Source: Pseudomonas gingeri
GTDB lineage: Bacteria; Pseudomonadota; Gammaproteobacteria; Pseudomonadales; Pseudomonadaceae
Length of the DNA stretch: 64,000 nucleotides
Direction: 5' to 3'
Assembly: GCF_013386115.1 (NCBI RefSeq)
Contig: NZ_JACAOR010000001.1
Location: forward strand, 772,639 to 836,638
The first letter of the stretch is position 1. Every line of letters starts with the position of its first letter. This document shows, piece by piece, positions 25,915 through 34,959 of this stretch. The position numbers were made by a program, and so were the translations under genes. The notes below the pieces were generated by a model. That model did not search any database. It saw only the letters and a list, made by a program, of their open reading frames with translations, and was not told the DNA's origin.

Positions 25915-26706
25915 ATGATCCGGCTATTCACTTACGTCTACATGTTGTTTCTCTACGCCCCCATCGCGATTATCGCGTTGTTCAGCTTTCACTCGTCCGC
26001 ATCGCTGTCGTTCCCGTTCGAAGGCTTCTCCACCCAATGGTACGAGGCGCTGTTCAACAGTTCGGACTTCATGACGGCCCTGACCAACAGCGCCATCGTG
26101 GCCGCCGGTTCGGCCATCCTCACCACGTTGCTGGGCACGTTCTCGGCACTGGCGCTGATGCGCATGAAAGGGCGCGTGAAGGCCGTGTTCGCCTTCATGA
26201 ACTTCGCCCCCATCGCCCTGCCCGGTTTGTTCCTGGGCATTGCCCTGGTGATTTTCTTCTCGCTGGTCGGCCTGCCCCGTTCACTGCTGACGGTGATCAT
26301 CGGCCACACGCTGTTCACCTTTCCGTTTTTCGTCGAGTCGGTGCGTTCGCGACTGGAGTACTTCGACCTGTCGTTCGAAGAGGCCGCGCGCGACCTCGGT
26401 GCCTCGCCCCTCAAGGCATTCTGGCTGGTGACGCTGCCGATCATCGGTCCGACCATCGCCGGTGCCGCGATCCTGGCCGTGGCCCTGTCCATGGACGAGT
26501 TCCTGATCACCGTCTTCGTCACCGGCAGCGACACCACCCTGCCGCTGATGATTCTTTCGATGATGCGTCGCGCAGTCAGCCCCACCATCAATGCCGCCTC
26601 GGTGTTCATGCTGGTCGTGACCATCGCCATCATCGCCATCGCCGGCCTGGTCATGACCCTGCGTCGTCGCCGCCTTGAACTTGAACGTGCTGAAATTGCA
26701 GAGTAA
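25915..26706 (+). CDS. ABC transporter permease (PotC-like)
   Basis: A 263-residue permease with six spans and the coupling motif EEAARDLGASPLKAFWLVTLPII (about 156-178). It is the partner of the PotB-like protein, 28 bases upstream, and is followed 5 bases later by the ATPase gene. The start is preceded by AAGGT. The conserved SMDEFLITVFVTG segment (about 192-204) is typical of PotC-type proteins. Confidence 0.92.
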   Translation: MIRLFTYVYMLFLYAPIAIIALFSFHSSASLSFPFEGFSTQWYEALFNSSDFMTALTNSAIVAAGSAILTTLLGTFSALALMRMKGRVKAVFAFMNFAPIALPGLFLGIALVIFFSLVGLPRSLLTVIIGHTLFTFPFFVESVRSRLEYFDLSFEEAARDLGASPLKAFWLVTLPIIGPTIAGAAILAVALSMDEFLITVFVTGSDTTLPLMILSMMRRAVSPTINAASVFMLVVTIAIIAIAGLVMTLRRRRLELERAEIAE

Positions 26707-26711
26707 TCGCC

Positions 26712-27791
26712 ATGACCAACAGTATTGAACTGACCGGAATCTCCAAGAGCTACGGCAACCTGACCGCCCTGGGCAAAGTCGACCTGACGGTCAAGCGCAA
26801 TGAAATCCTGACCCTGCTCGGCCCCAGCGGCTGCGGCAAGACCACCCTGATGCGCATCATCGCCGGCTTCGAGGAACCGACCACCGGCAAGGTGGTGATC
26901 GATGGCAAGGATTCCACGGCCCTGGCACCCGAACATCGTCCGGTGAACATGGTGTTCCAGAAATATGCGCTGTTCCCGCACCTGGATGTATTCGACAACG
27001 TGGCCTTCGGCCTGCGCCTGAAGAAGAAGCCCAAGGACGAAATCAAGCGTGAAGTGACCAAGGCCCTGGAGCTGGTGCAACTGGACAGCTTCAAGAACCG
27101 CTGGATCTCCGAACTCAGCGGCGGGCAGGCGCAGCGCGTGGCCCTGGCCCGCGCCCTGGTGAATCGTCCGGCGGTACTGCTGCTGGACGAACCGCTGGCG
27201 GCCCTGGACCTGAAGATTCGCCACCATATGCTCAACGAGATCAAGCGGATCCACGAAGAGACCTCGACCACTTTTGTCTATGTCACCCACGATCAGGACG
27301 AAGCGATGATCCTGTCCGACCGCGTGGTGCTGCTGAACAAGGGCGGCATCGAACAGATCGGCGGGCCGCAGGAGATGTACTGGTCGCCCCGTACGTTGTT
27401 CGCCGCGAAGTTCTTCGGCGATACCAATATCATCAATGGCACCTACGGCCTCGGCGACAGCCGTGACGGCTATGTGGAGCTGCCGTTCGGGCGCTACGCC
27501 CATGCGGCCAAGAGCGGCGTGGGGGCCGGACCGGTGAATGTCTCGATCCGTCCGGAAACCATCGGCCTGGAGCCGGCGCTGGGTGAGGCCCTGGCCAACG
27601 GTGCCTTCGCCGGCAAGGTCAAGGACACCTCCTTCATCGGCAACCGGGTGATCTACCGCGTCGCGGTGGCCGGCGGCACCCTGGACCTCAAGTGCCAGCA
27701 ACTGCCGACGCCCGGCAGCCATGCCCTGCCGCCGGGCACGGATGTGGCGCTGACCTGCAAACCCGAGAGCTTCGTGGTGATCCCGGCCTGA
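26712..27791 (+). CDS. ABC transporter ATPase (PotA-like)
   Basis: A 359-residue ATPase with Walker A GPSGCGKTT (about 37-45), signature LSGGQAQR (about 136-143), Walker B VLLLDEPLAALD (about 156-167), and a C-terminal TOBE-type domain (about 280-357). It energises the two permeases upstream and completes the importer. An operon-end hairpin follows at 27868-27887. Confidence 0.93.
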   Translation: MTNSIELTGISKSYGNLTALGKVDLTVKRNEILTLLGPSGCGKTTLMRIIAGFEEPTTGKVVIDGKDSTALAPEHRPVNMVFQKYALFPHLDVFDNVAFGLRLKKKPKDEIKREVTKALELVQLDSFKNRWISELSGGQAQRVALARALVNRPAVLLLDEPLAALDLKIRHHMLNEIKRIHEETSTTFVYVTHDQDEAMILSDRVVLLNKGGIEQIGGPQEMYWSPRTLFAAKFFGDTNIINGTYGLGDSRDGYVELPFGRYAHAAKSGVGAGPVNVSIRPETIGLEPALGEALANGAFAGKVKDTSFIGNRVIYRVAVAGGTLDLKCQQLPTPGSHALPPGTDVALTCKPESFVVIPA

Positions 27792-27867
27792 ATGACCAGG
27801 CGCTGAACGACAAGTTTGCGAACCTCTCCCTGACGCTGGCTCATGACCTCTTTGATGAGAGCATGAT

Positions 27868-27887
27868 CCGGCGTTTTTTTGCGCCGG
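27868..27887 (+). terminator. Possible terminator after the ABC operon
   Basis: CCGGCG (27868-27873) pairs with CGCCGG (27882-27887) across a T-rich eight-base loop. No U-tract follows directly, so it may be weak. Confidence 0.4.
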
Positions 27888-27909
27888 CGTTTCGTGTATT
27901 CCCGAAGGC

Positions 27910-27936
27910 AAAAAAAAGCTCCCCGAAGTGGGGAGC
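27910..27936 (-). terminator. Intrinsic terminator of the HisD-family gene
   Basis: On the minus strand, GCTCCCC (27936-27930) pairs with GGGGAGC (27924-27918), with a five-base loop and eight U residues after (27917-27910). It is a textbook rho-independent terminator 24 bases behind the stop of the dehydrogenase gene. Confidence 0.9.
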
Positions 27937-27959
27937 CTGGTGCTACCGAGTGACAAGCC

Positions 27960-29243
27960 TCAAGCGGGTTTCCGGTAGCGACGAATGCGGATATCGGCCT
28001 GCTCCTTGTGCCCGGCGAAACCTTCCATGCCGCACAGGCGCGAGCAGTACTCGCCCACCAGCACCGAAGCTTCATCCGTCAGCACACGCTGATAGGTGCA
28101 GGTCTTGATGAACTTGCCGACCCACAGACCGCCGGTGTAGCGCGCGGTTCCGGTGGTGGGCAGGGTGTGGTTGGTGCCGATGACCTTGTCGCCGTAGGAG
28201 ACGTTGGTACGCTCGCCGAGGAACAGCGCGCCGTAGTTGGTCATGTGCTCGAGGAAGTACAACGGGTCCTCGGTCATCACCTGCACATGCTCGGAGGCTA
28301 TGCGGTCGGCTTCCTGCACCAGCTCGTCGACGGTGTCGCAGAGAATGATCTCGCCGTAGTCACGCCAGGCGACCGAGGCCACGGGCGCAGTGGACAGGAG
28401 GGTCAGTTGGCGTTCGATTTCCGCCGGCAGGGTTTCCGCCAGCCCGGCGCTGTTGGTGAGAAACACCGCGGGCGAGTTGATACCGTGCTCGGCCTGGCCC
28501 AGCAGGTCGGCGGCGATGATTTCGACATCGCTGCTGTCATCGGCGATCACCAGGGTCTCGGTGGGGCCGGCGATCAGGTCGATGCCGATCTTGCCGAACA
28601 GTTGCCGCTTGGCTTCGGCGACATAGGCGTTGCCCGGGCCGACGATCATGTCCACCGGTTTGAAGGTGTCGGTACCCAGGGCAAACGCGGCAATCGCCTG
28701 CACACCGCCCACGCAATAGATTTCATCGGCACCGGCCAGGTACATGGCGGTCACGATGGCCGGATGGGGCTTGCCATCGAAGGGCGGCGCCGCGGCAACC
28801 ACGCGCTTCACCCCCGCCACCTTGGCGGTCAGCACGCTCATATGGGCCGAGGCCAACAACGGGTATTTCCCGCCCGGGATATAGCAGGCCACCGAGTTCA
28901 CCGGAATATTGCGGTGCCCGAGGATCACGCCTGGCAGGGTTTCGACCTCGACATCGTGCATGGATGCCTTCTGCACTTCGGCAAAACGGCGTACCTGGGC
29001 CTGGGCAAAGGTGATATCGCCGATTTCCTGTTCGGACAGACTCGCTACACACGCCGCGATTTCTTCGTCGGTCAATCGAAAGGACACCGGCGACCACTTA
29101 TCGAACTTGCGCGAGTACTCACGCACGGCGGCGTCACCATTGCGGGCGACGTCGGCGATGATCTGCTCAACGGTATCGCGGACTTGGGCGGCGATCTCGG
29201 CTTGGGCTTCGACCGGTTTGCTTTTTTTCAGATAACGAATCAT
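27960..29243 (-). CDS. Histidinol-dehydrogenase-family dehydrogenase (HpsN-like)
   Basis: A 427-residue zinc and NAD-dependent alcohol dehydrogenase of the HisD family. Zinc/active-site landmarks are GQAEHG (about 243-248), [11 protein letters not shown] (about 311-321), GTNHTLPT (about 351-358) and a late GFAGH. Phrases such as [24 protein letters not shown] and [25 protein letters not shown] recall, from memory, the sulfopropanediol 3-dehydrogenase (HpsN) clade rather than biosynthetic HisD. The catabolic setting supports a non-histidine role: two-step oxidation of a terminal alcohol to an acid. The ATG at 29243 follows promoter copy D. Confidence 0.85.
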   Translation of the reverse strand: MIRYLKKSKPVEAQAEIAAQVRDTVEQIIADVARNGDAAVREYSRKFDKWSPVSFRLTDEEIAACVASLSEQEIGDITFAQAQVRRFAEVQKASMHDVEVETLPGVILGHRNIPVNSVACYIPGGKYPLLASAHMSVLTAKVAGVKRVVAAAPPFDGKPHPAIVTAMYLAGADEIYCVGGVQAIAAFALGTDTFKPVDMIVGPGNAYVAEAKRQLFGKIGIDLIAGPTETLVIADDSSDVEIIAADLLGQAEHGINSPAVFLTNSAGLAETLPAEIERQLTLLSTAPVASVAWRDYGEIILCDTVDELVQEADRIASEHVQVMTEDPLYFLEHMTNYGALFLGERTNVSYGDKVIGTNHTLPTTGTARYTGGLWVGKFIKTCTYQRVLTDEASVLVGEYCSRLCGMEGFAGHKEQADIRIRRYRKPA

Positions 29244-29298
29244 CAACGTACTCCAGGTGGTTCTGAGTGCATGCCAGACGCACTCGGCGTCAGCGATC

Positions 29299-29375
29299 AT
29301 CTTTTCCCACCCCCCTGCCCCGGGCAATTTCGCAGCGCTCTTATTGATGACGCAACCTGACGCAGCACAGACGCA
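29299..29375 (-). promoter_or_regulatory. Composite promoter module, copy D
   Basis: On the minus strand: an extra TGCGTC (29375-29370), then TGCGTCA (29364-29358), 3 bases, TGCGTCA (29354-29348), 12 bases, CTGCGAAAT (29335-29327), and -10-like AAAGAT (29304-29299) at the same offset as in the other copies. It drives the HisD-family gene. Confidence 0.8.
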
Positions 29376-29403
29376 CAGTTGAAGCACATCAAATGACCAA
29401 TAA

Positions 29404-29417
29404 GTTATTCGTATAAC
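29404..29417. promoter_or_regulatory. LacI-type operator, upstream copy
   Basis: GTTATTCGTATAAC, one mismatch from the perfect palindrome at 29586-29599 and identical to the copy at 36270-36283. It lies between the divergent HisD-family and ThuA-like genes, 182 bases from the next copy, and could support DNA looping. Confidence 0.7.
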
Positions 29418-29548
29418 TTTTTCTTTTAAAAACCTCCGACTCCCCGTACCAACGGCATGATTCCCCGCCCTTCTTTAGTGTTAAATCCCGGTAAACAGGG
29501 CTATTCGTAGCACGAAACGGTGCCTGCACGAAAAATATGAAAGAGCCA

Positions 29549-29600
29549 TTGACTTAGAAATTCGGAGTGATAGTTTAAATAAACGGTTATACGTATAACC
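29549..29600 (+). promoter_or_regulatory. ThuA operon promoter with LacI-type operator
   Basis: -35 TTGACT (29549-29554), 16 bases, -10 TAGTTT (29571-29576). The perfect 16-bp palindrome GGTTATACGTATAACC (29585-29600) then covers the expected transcription start. The distance from -10 end to palindrome is the same as at 36232-36283. This is the classic position for repression. Confidence 0.75.
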
Positions 29601-29634
29601 TAATAATCACACCCACTTGAAGAGGTGACCAACC

Positions 29635-30360
29635 GTGAGTCGAGTCTTGTATTTGTTCGGTGGCTGGCCCGGCCATTACCCCTATGAAATCGCGGCATGG
29701 GCACGGACCGTTTTCCAGGAGCTGGATTTCGAGGTCGAGGAGTCGACCGATATCTTCACCCTGGACAGGGACTTGACCGGTTATGACCTGATCGTGATCG
29801 GCTGGAACAACGCCGTCACCACCGAGACGCTGACCGCCTCCCAGGAAAACCGCCTGCTCCAGGCGATCGAGAGCGGCACCGGGCTGGTGGGTTGGCACGG
29901 TGCGGGCGCGGCCTTTCGCGCCAGCCTCAAGTACCACTGGGTCCTGGGCGGCTCGTTTCTCGAGCATCCGATGGGCGAAGGCTTTCCCCATCCGTACCAG
30001 GTCAACTTCATCGATCGCAGCCACGAGGTCACTCAAGGCGTCGAGGACTTCGAGGTGCGTTCCGAGCAGTACTACATGCAGGTCGATCCGAACATCCACG
30101 TGCTGGCCGAAACCACCTTCGACGGCAACCCGTTCCCCTGGCTGGAGGGCCATCGCAGCCCGGTGGCCTGGGTGCGCCAGTGGGGCGAAGGCCGGGTGTT
30201 CTATCACTCCATCGGGCACGACACCAGCAACCTGGCCGACCCGAATATCCGCCGCCTGACCAAGCAGGGCCTGAACTGGGCGACCCGCGGACGCGCCGCC
30301 GGCACTGACATCCCCAATGCATCCCACCCGACTTCATCAACCCAAGGAGTCCTGTCATGA
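29635..30360 (+). CDS. ThuA-like domain protein
   Basis: A 241-residue protein of the ThuA family (class I glutamine-amidotransferase-like fold). It has the opening VLYLFGGWPGHYPYE, DLIVIGWNNA (about 50-59), GTGLVGWHGAGAAFR (about 81-95) and GRVFYHSIGHD (about 188-198). ThuA proteins accompany sugar oxidoreductases in trehalose and related ketosugar utilisation, but their reaction is poorly defined. The GTG start at 29635 has GAGGTG before it. The stop overlaps the next start (ATGA), coupling it to the ThDP enzyme. Confidence 0.85.
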   Translation: MSRVLYLFGGWPGHYPYEIAAWARTVFQELDFEVEESTDIFTLDRDLTGYDLIVIGWNNAVTTETLTASQENRLLQAIESGTGLVGWHGAGAAFRASLKYHWVLGGSFLEHPMGEGFPHPYQVNFIDRSHEVTQGVEDFEVRSEQYYMQVDPNIHVLAETTFDGNPFPWLEGHRSPVAWVRQWGEGRVFYHSIGHDTSNLADPNIRRLTKQGLNWATRGRAAGTDIPNASHPTSSTQGVLS

Positions 30361-32144
30361 CCAAATTGACCGGCAGCCAGATCGTGGCGCAAACCCTGAA
30401 AAACTATGGTGTCGAATACGTCGCCGGTATCCCTGGCCACGGTATCTGGACCCTCACCGATGCCTTCCTCGAGGAAGACTCGAAGCTCAAGTTCATCCAG
30501 GTCTTCCATGAACAGAGCGCGGTACACCTCGCCGACGGCTACTACCGGGTGTGCGGCAAGCCGATGGCGGCCGTCACCTCCATCGGTGCCGGTGCGGCCA
30601 ACACAGTGATCGGCATGGCCACGGCGTTCACCGACTCCACCAGCCTGATGCTGATCACCGGCGGGCCACCCACCCACATGCGCGGCCACGGTTTGCTGCA
30701 GGAGCTGGAGCGCTACACCGATAACGACTTCCCGAAAATCGCCGAAGCCGTGACCAAGCGCCATTGGGTGGCGACCCGCGTCGAAGAACTGCCGTTCATG
30801 ATGCACCGGGCCTGGAGCGCGATGGTCACCGGCCGTCCCGGTCCGGTCCATCTGGAAATCCCGATGGATGTCCAGGCCGAGGCCGCGGAGGTGACCCTCC
30901 ACGCCCTGGAAGAGCGTACTCCCATCGGCAAATGCTTCCCCGACCCGGCCGCCACGGCACGGGCGGTGCAAGAGCTGCAGGCCTGCCAGCGCCCGGTACT
31001 GGTCATCGGTGGTGGTGTCATCACCGGCGAAGCCAGCGCCGAAGTGTTCGCCCTTGCCGAAGCCTGGAAAATCCCGGTGGTCACCACCTGGAACGGCAAG
31101 AGCGGCTTCCCGGAAGATCATCCGTTGTTCGCCGGCAGCGTCGGCCAGACCGGCACCCTGTGCGGCAACAAGGTCGCCTCCACCGCCGATGTGATCATCG
31201 CCGTGGGCTGTCGTTTCACCGACTGGTCGTCGTCCAGTTATGCCAAGGGCGTGACCTTTGCCATTCCGCCGTCGAAACTGATCCACATCGACATCGACCC
31301 CCACGAAATCGGCAAGAACTACCCGGTGACCGTCGGTATCTGCGCCGATGCCAGGTATGCCCTGGCCGCTATCGTCGAAGGCCTGAAAGGCCAGACCGTC
31401 GAACGCGAGGCGTACCTGAGCGATCTGCGTGGCTACCAGGACGAATGGGAAACCAAGCTGGCGGGCCGACGCGATTCCGAGCGTTTCCCGTTTACCTCGC
31501 AACGCCCGCTGGGCGCGCTGCGCAAGGTCTTCCCCCGCGACACCATCGTGGTCGTCGGTTCCGGCAACACCCAGGGCGCGGTCAAGCAGACCTTCCCGGT
31601 GTACACCCCGCGCACGCACCTGACCTCCGGCGGTTTCTCCTCCATGGGCTGGGCCGTGCCCGCCGCCATCGGCGCCAAGCTGGCCGCGCCGGATCAACCG
31701 GTAGTGTGCATCCTGGGCGACGGTGATTTCCTGATGACTTCCCAGGAAATCGCGATCTGCGTGACCAACAACATCCCGGTGGTGTTCATGATCCAGAACA
31801 ACGCCGGCTACATGTCGATCCGCGGTGGCCAGCGCAAGCAGACCAGTCGCCATATCGGCACCGAGTTCAACCACCCGGACGGTACGCCCTACAGCCCGGA
31901 CTTCAAGGCGGTGGGCGAAGCCTTCGGCCTCAAGTCCTACCGTGTGGAGCGCCCGGAAGACCTCGAGCCGATCCTGCAGGAAGCCCTGGACCTCAACGTG
32001 CCCGTGCTGATCGAAGTCCCGACCGACCGCGACGCCGCAGGCCCTTGGGTGCCCGGCTGGTGGGACTTCCCGATTCCGGAGTACATCACCGACGAACGCC
32101 AGGATGAATACTGGGAAATCCGCAACTCCGAACAACACCTGTAA
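30357..32144 (+). CDS. ThDP-dependent enzyme, acetolactate-synthase-like, full length
   Basis: A 595-residue thiamine-diphosphate enzyme with all three domains: PYR (about 1-170, catalytic Glu52 in HEQSAVHLADGY), central FAD/DHS-like domain (about 200-340) and PP domain (about 380-560) with intact G-D-G (454-456) and NN about 26 residues later. It could be a carboligase, decarboxylase or hydrolase of the IlvB/IolD/TPP-lyase group; the product is not predictable. It does not show the opening I remember for sulfoacetaldehyde acetyltransferase. It is second gene of the LacI-controlled unit and paralogue of the short protein at 22033. Confidence 0.88.
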   Translation: MTKLTGSQIVAQTLKNYGVEYVAGIPGHGIWTLTDAFLEEDSKLKFIQVFHEQSAVHLADGYYRVCGKPMAAVTSIGAGAANTVIGMATAFTDSTSLMLITGGPPTHMRGHGLLQELERYTDNDFPKIAEAVTKRHWVATRVEELPFMMHRAWSAMVTGRPGPVHLEIPMDVQAEAAEVTLHALEERTPIGKCFPDPAATARAVQELQACQRPVLVIGGGVITGEASAEVFALAEAWKIPVVTTWNGKSGFPEDHPLFAGSVGQTGTLCGNKVASTADVIIAVGCRFTDWSSSSYAKGVTFAIPPSKLIHIDIDPHEIGKNYPVTVGICADARYALAAIVEGLKGQTVEREAYLSDLRGYQDEWETKLAGRRDSERFPFTSQRPLGALRKVFPRDTIVVVGSGNTQGAVKQTFPVYTPRTHLTSGGFSSMGWAVPAAIGAKLAAPDQPVVCILGDGDFLMTSQEIAICVTNNIPVVFMIQNNAGYMSIRGGQRKQTSRHIGTEFNHPDGTPYSPDFKAVGEAFGLKSYRVERPEDLEPILQEALDLNVPVLIEVPTDRDAAGPWVPGWWDFPIPEYITDERQDEYWEIRNSEQHL

Positions 32145-32161
32145 GCGCTGGAGCGGCTCAA

Positions 32162-33760
32162 ATGAGTGATGCATTGATTTCGCATCATGCAGAGCTGAAG
32201 CCACAACCGAGGGCGCCTCGCGCCCTCGACGTGGTGACACCTGATGCAGATGGCACGGTCAATTGTGATGTGGTGATTATCGGCTCGGGCATGGGCGGTT
32301 CGACGTTCGCCCATGCCCTGCGCGATAGCGGGCTGGACGTCGTGGTGGTCGAGCGAGGCGACTTCCTGCCCCGCGAGATCCAGAACTGGAGCGCCGAATC
32401 GGTGTTCGGCCAAGGCCGTTACCGCAACGCCGAACCCTGGCTGGACCGGGACAACCAGGCATTTTCGCCGGGCGTGTTCTACTACGTCGGCGGCAATACC
32501 AAGTTCTACGGCGCCATGCTGCCGCGATTTCGCGAGGCGGACTTTGGCGAAATCCAGCACGCCGAGGGCGTGTCCCCGGCATGGCCCATCAGTTACGCCG
32601 AGTTCGAACCCTGGTACGCCGAAGCGGAAAGGCTTTACCGCGTCCACGGCCAGGCCGGCATCGACCCCAGCGAACCCTGGCGTTCGGGCCCCTACCCGCA
32701 ACCGGCGCTGCGACACGACCCGGCCCTGCTCGCGCTGGAGCAGAGCATGCGGCGCTCGGGACTCAAGCCCTTCGTGATGCCGGCGGCGGTGGACCATGGC
32801 GATGGCGGTGGCTGCGTGCTGTGCTCCACCTGCGACGGCTACCCCTGCCTGGTGGAGGCCAAGGCCGATGCCGAAGTGTCGGCCCTGAGGCCCGCGTTAG
32901 CGGGTGCAAGCATCCGACTGATGACGCGCACCACGATCAGGCAGTTGAATACCAGCGCCGATGGCCGGACCGTCACCGAGGCACAAGGGGTGATGGATGG
33001 CCGCGAGGTGACCTTGCGCGCCAGGCGCTTTGTCCTGGCGTGCGGCGCGGTGAACAGTGCCGCGCTGTTGTTCAAGTCGGCCAACGCCAGGCATCCGGAT
33101 GGCCTGGGCAACAGCTCCGGGCAACTGGGCCGCAACTACATGGTCCACAACAGCACCTTCATGCTCGCGGTGGACCCGCGGCGCAAGAACAAGGTGACCT
33201 TCCAGAAGACCCTGGCCATCAACGACTGGTACAGCGCCAGCCCCCACAATGCGTTCCCCCTGGGTAACGTGCAGATGCTGGGGAAGATCCGCGAGCCGAT
33301 GATCACCGCGATGCGCCCCTGGCTGCCCAGGTTCGCCTCACGCTACATCACCGACCACAGCGTCGACCTGTACCTGACCTCGGAGGATCTGCCGACCCCG
33401 GACAACCGCGTCACCTACGACAAGGCGCGCGGCGCGATCAAGGTCCACTGGACGCCGAACAACCTGCAGGCGCATGAAGGCCTGGTCGACAAGACCAGCA
33501 AGATCATGCGCGCGGCGGGCTATCCGGTGATCCTGAAGGCGCGCATGGGCATCGCCACCAACTCGCACCAGTGCGGCACCGCCGTCATGGGCAGCGACCC
33601 GGCCACCAGCGTACTGGACCTGAATTGCAAGTTGCATGACCTGGACAACGCCTGGGTGGTGGACAGCTCGTTCTTCCCGTCATCCGCGGCGGTCAACCCG
33701 GCGCTGACCATCGCCGCCAATGCCCTGAGGGTGGCGGCGCATTTCAAGACCGGGCAATAG
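32162..33760 (+). CDS. GMC family oxidoreductase (sugar-oxidase type)
   Basis: A 532-residue FAD-dependent GMC oxidoreductase. It has dinucleotide-binding CDVVIIGSGMGGSTFAHAL (about 37-55), a Cys-rich CVLCSTCDGYPC (about 218-229), and active-site His in NSHQCGTAVMG and Asn in AAVNPALTIAANAL near the C-terminus. The CSTCDGYPC type resembles pyranose-oxidising and glucoside-3-oxidising GMC members, fitting the ThuA-like partner. No Tat or Sec signal is seen. It closes a three-gene unit that ends at the hairpin 33766-33788. Confidence 0.88.
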   Translation: MSDALISHHAELKPQPRAPRALDVVTPDADGTVNCDVVIIGSGMGGSTFAHALRDSGLDVVVVERGDFLPREIQNWSAESVFGQGRYRNAEPWLDRDNQAFSPGVFYYVGGNTKFYGAMLPRFREADFGEIQHAEGVSPAWPISYAEFEPWYAEAERLYRVHGQAGIDPSEPWRSGPYPQPALRHDPALLALEQSMRRSGLKPFVMPAAVDHGDGGGCVLCSTCDGYPCLVEAKADAEVSALRPALAGASIRLMTRTTIRQLNTSADGRTVTEAQGVMDGREVTLRARRFVLACGAVNSAALLFKSANARHPDGLGNSSGQLGRNYMVHNSTFMLAVDPRRKNKVTFQKTLAINDWYSASPHNAFPLGNVQMLGKIREPMITAMRPWLPRFASRYITDHSVDLYLTSEDLPTPDNRVTYDKARGAIKVHWTPNNLQAHEGLVDKTSKIMRAAGYPVILKARMGIATNSHQCGTAVMGSDPATSVLDLNCKLHDLDNAWVVDSSFFPSSAAVNPALTIAANALRVAAHFKTGQ

Positions 33761-33765
33761 GAAAA

Positions 33766-33788
33766 GGCGGTGTGAACTTCACACCGCC
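33766..33788. terminator. Bidirectional terminator hairpin
   Basis: GGCGGTGTGAA (33766-33776) and TTCACACCGCC (33778-33788) are perfectly complementary, flanked by AAAA on the left and by CTTT a base to the right. It separates the convergent GMC and LacI genes. Confidence 0.85.
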
Positions 33789-33800
33789 GCTTTCAGGGGC

Positions 33801-34901
33801 TCAGGCGCCGGACGGCTGCACGCTGAGGGTCGACGTGCGCACCACCAGGCGGGTGGCGAATATCTTCTGCTGCGGTTGCAACGGTGCATCGGCCGGCGCG
33901 TTCAATTGCTCGGTCAACAGCCGGGCGGCGTGGAGGCCCTTCTCCACCATGGGCTGGGCGATGGTGGTCAGGCCAAGCTGCACCGCTTCGGGAATATCGT
34001 CGAAACCGATCACCGAAAGCGTCTGCGGGACCGGGCGATTGAGGGCGTGGGCCGTCTTCATGCAGGCGATCGCCATGACATCCGAACAGGCGACCACCGC
34101 GGTGACGTCGTTGGACGTCAGCAGCGTGAAGGCCGCCGTCTGCCCCGATGTTGAATCCAGCCCACCGGCCTCGATCACGCTCAGGTCCTCGAAAGCCAGG
34201 CCGGCGGCGCTGGCTGCCTCCACATAACCGGTGAGACGTTCGCGGACAATACGCTCGCTGGCGCTCTTGAAGCGTTGCCGATCGATAGGGCCGCGATAAC
34301 CGTCCGGATTGAGGCGATCGATGATGACGCCGATCTTGCGATGGCCCAGGTCCAGCAGGTGTTGCATCTGAGTGCGGGCCGCGCCGCGATCGTCGATGCC
34401 GACAAAAAACGAATTCTCCACCAGCGGCGAATCGATCACCACGAACGGAATATTCTGCTTCACCACCGCCAGCACCGCCGGATGATCATCGGGCAGGGTC
34501 GAGATGATCAGCCCGTCCACCAGACCGCGCAGGGCCAGGCTGCTGTGACTGGCGGCCTGGGCACGCCCGACCAGGCGGTTGTTGTTGAGGGGGAACAACG
34601 TCAGCGCGACGTTCTCCAGCTCCCCCACTTCGCTGATACCCCGCAACAGGGCGATGGTGCACGGGTCGGCAAACGCCAGGGACAACTTGTCCATCATCAT
34701 CAGCCCGATGGCCCCGATCTTGCCCGAGCGCAGGCTGCGCCCGAGGACATTCGGGCCCGGGTAGCCGAGTGACGCGGCGACCTCGAGGATGTGCTCGCGT
34801 TGCGCCGGGGACAACTTCGAGGGGCGATTGTAGGCGTAGGACACCGCAGGCTGGGACACCCCTGCCGCCAGTGCTACGTCTTTCATTGAAACGGCTGCCA
34901 T
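33801..34901 (-). CDS. LacI family transcriptional regulator
   Basis: A 366-residue LacI-type repressor. The N-terminal HTH is SMKDVALAAGVSQPAVSYAYNRPSKLS (in pieces, about 5-31). It is followed by the hinge and a periplasmic-binding-like effector domain (about 63-330) with VIDSPLVEN and VIGFDDIPEA motifs. The ATG at 34901 matches the family start. It is transcribed in the same direction as, and behind, an MFS gene whose upstream gap holds two copies of the GTTATNCGTATAAC palindrome. It probably represses the ThuA operon and both MFS genes until a sugar-like effector binds. Confidence 0.92.
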   Translation of the reverse strand: MAAVSMKDVALAAGVSQPAVSYAYNRPSKLSPAQREHILEVAASLGYPGPNVLGRSLRSGKIGAIGLMMMDKLSLAFADPCTIALLRGISEVGELENVALTLFPLNNNRLVGRAQAASHSSLALRGLVDGLIISTLPDDHPAVLAVVKQNIPFVVIDSPLVENSFFVGIDDRGAARTQMQHLLDLGHRKIGVIIDRLNPDGYRGPIDRQRFKSASERIVRERLTGYVEAASAAGLAFEDLSVIEAGGLDSTSGQTAAFTLLTSNDVTAVVACSDVMAIACMKTAHALNRPVPQTLSVIGFDDIPEAVQLGLTTIAQPMVEKGLHAARLLTEQLNAPADAPLQPQQKIFATRLVVRTSTLSVQPSGA

Positions 34902-34959
34902 CGCTTGCTTCCCACTCTCTCTGAATACCTCTGACGAGGTCCTTGAACTGTAACTGCGC

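Noticed and set aside
25989..27956. Very long minus-strand open frame opposite the PotC/PotA-like genes
   Set aside because: It mirrors the GC-rich third codon positions of the real genes, has low-complexity Gln/His/Arg-rich composition and no ribosome site or family motif.
30357..32144. Assignment as sulfoacetaldehyde acetyltransferase or myo-inositol IolD
   Set aside because: The opening and domain motifs do not match what I recall of those families, and no companion phosphotransacetylase or iol genes are present.
30204..32240. 678-codon minus-strand open frame opposite the ThDP enzyme
   Set aside because: Antisense shadow of a strongly biased coding gene that has clear ThDP motifs on the plus strand.
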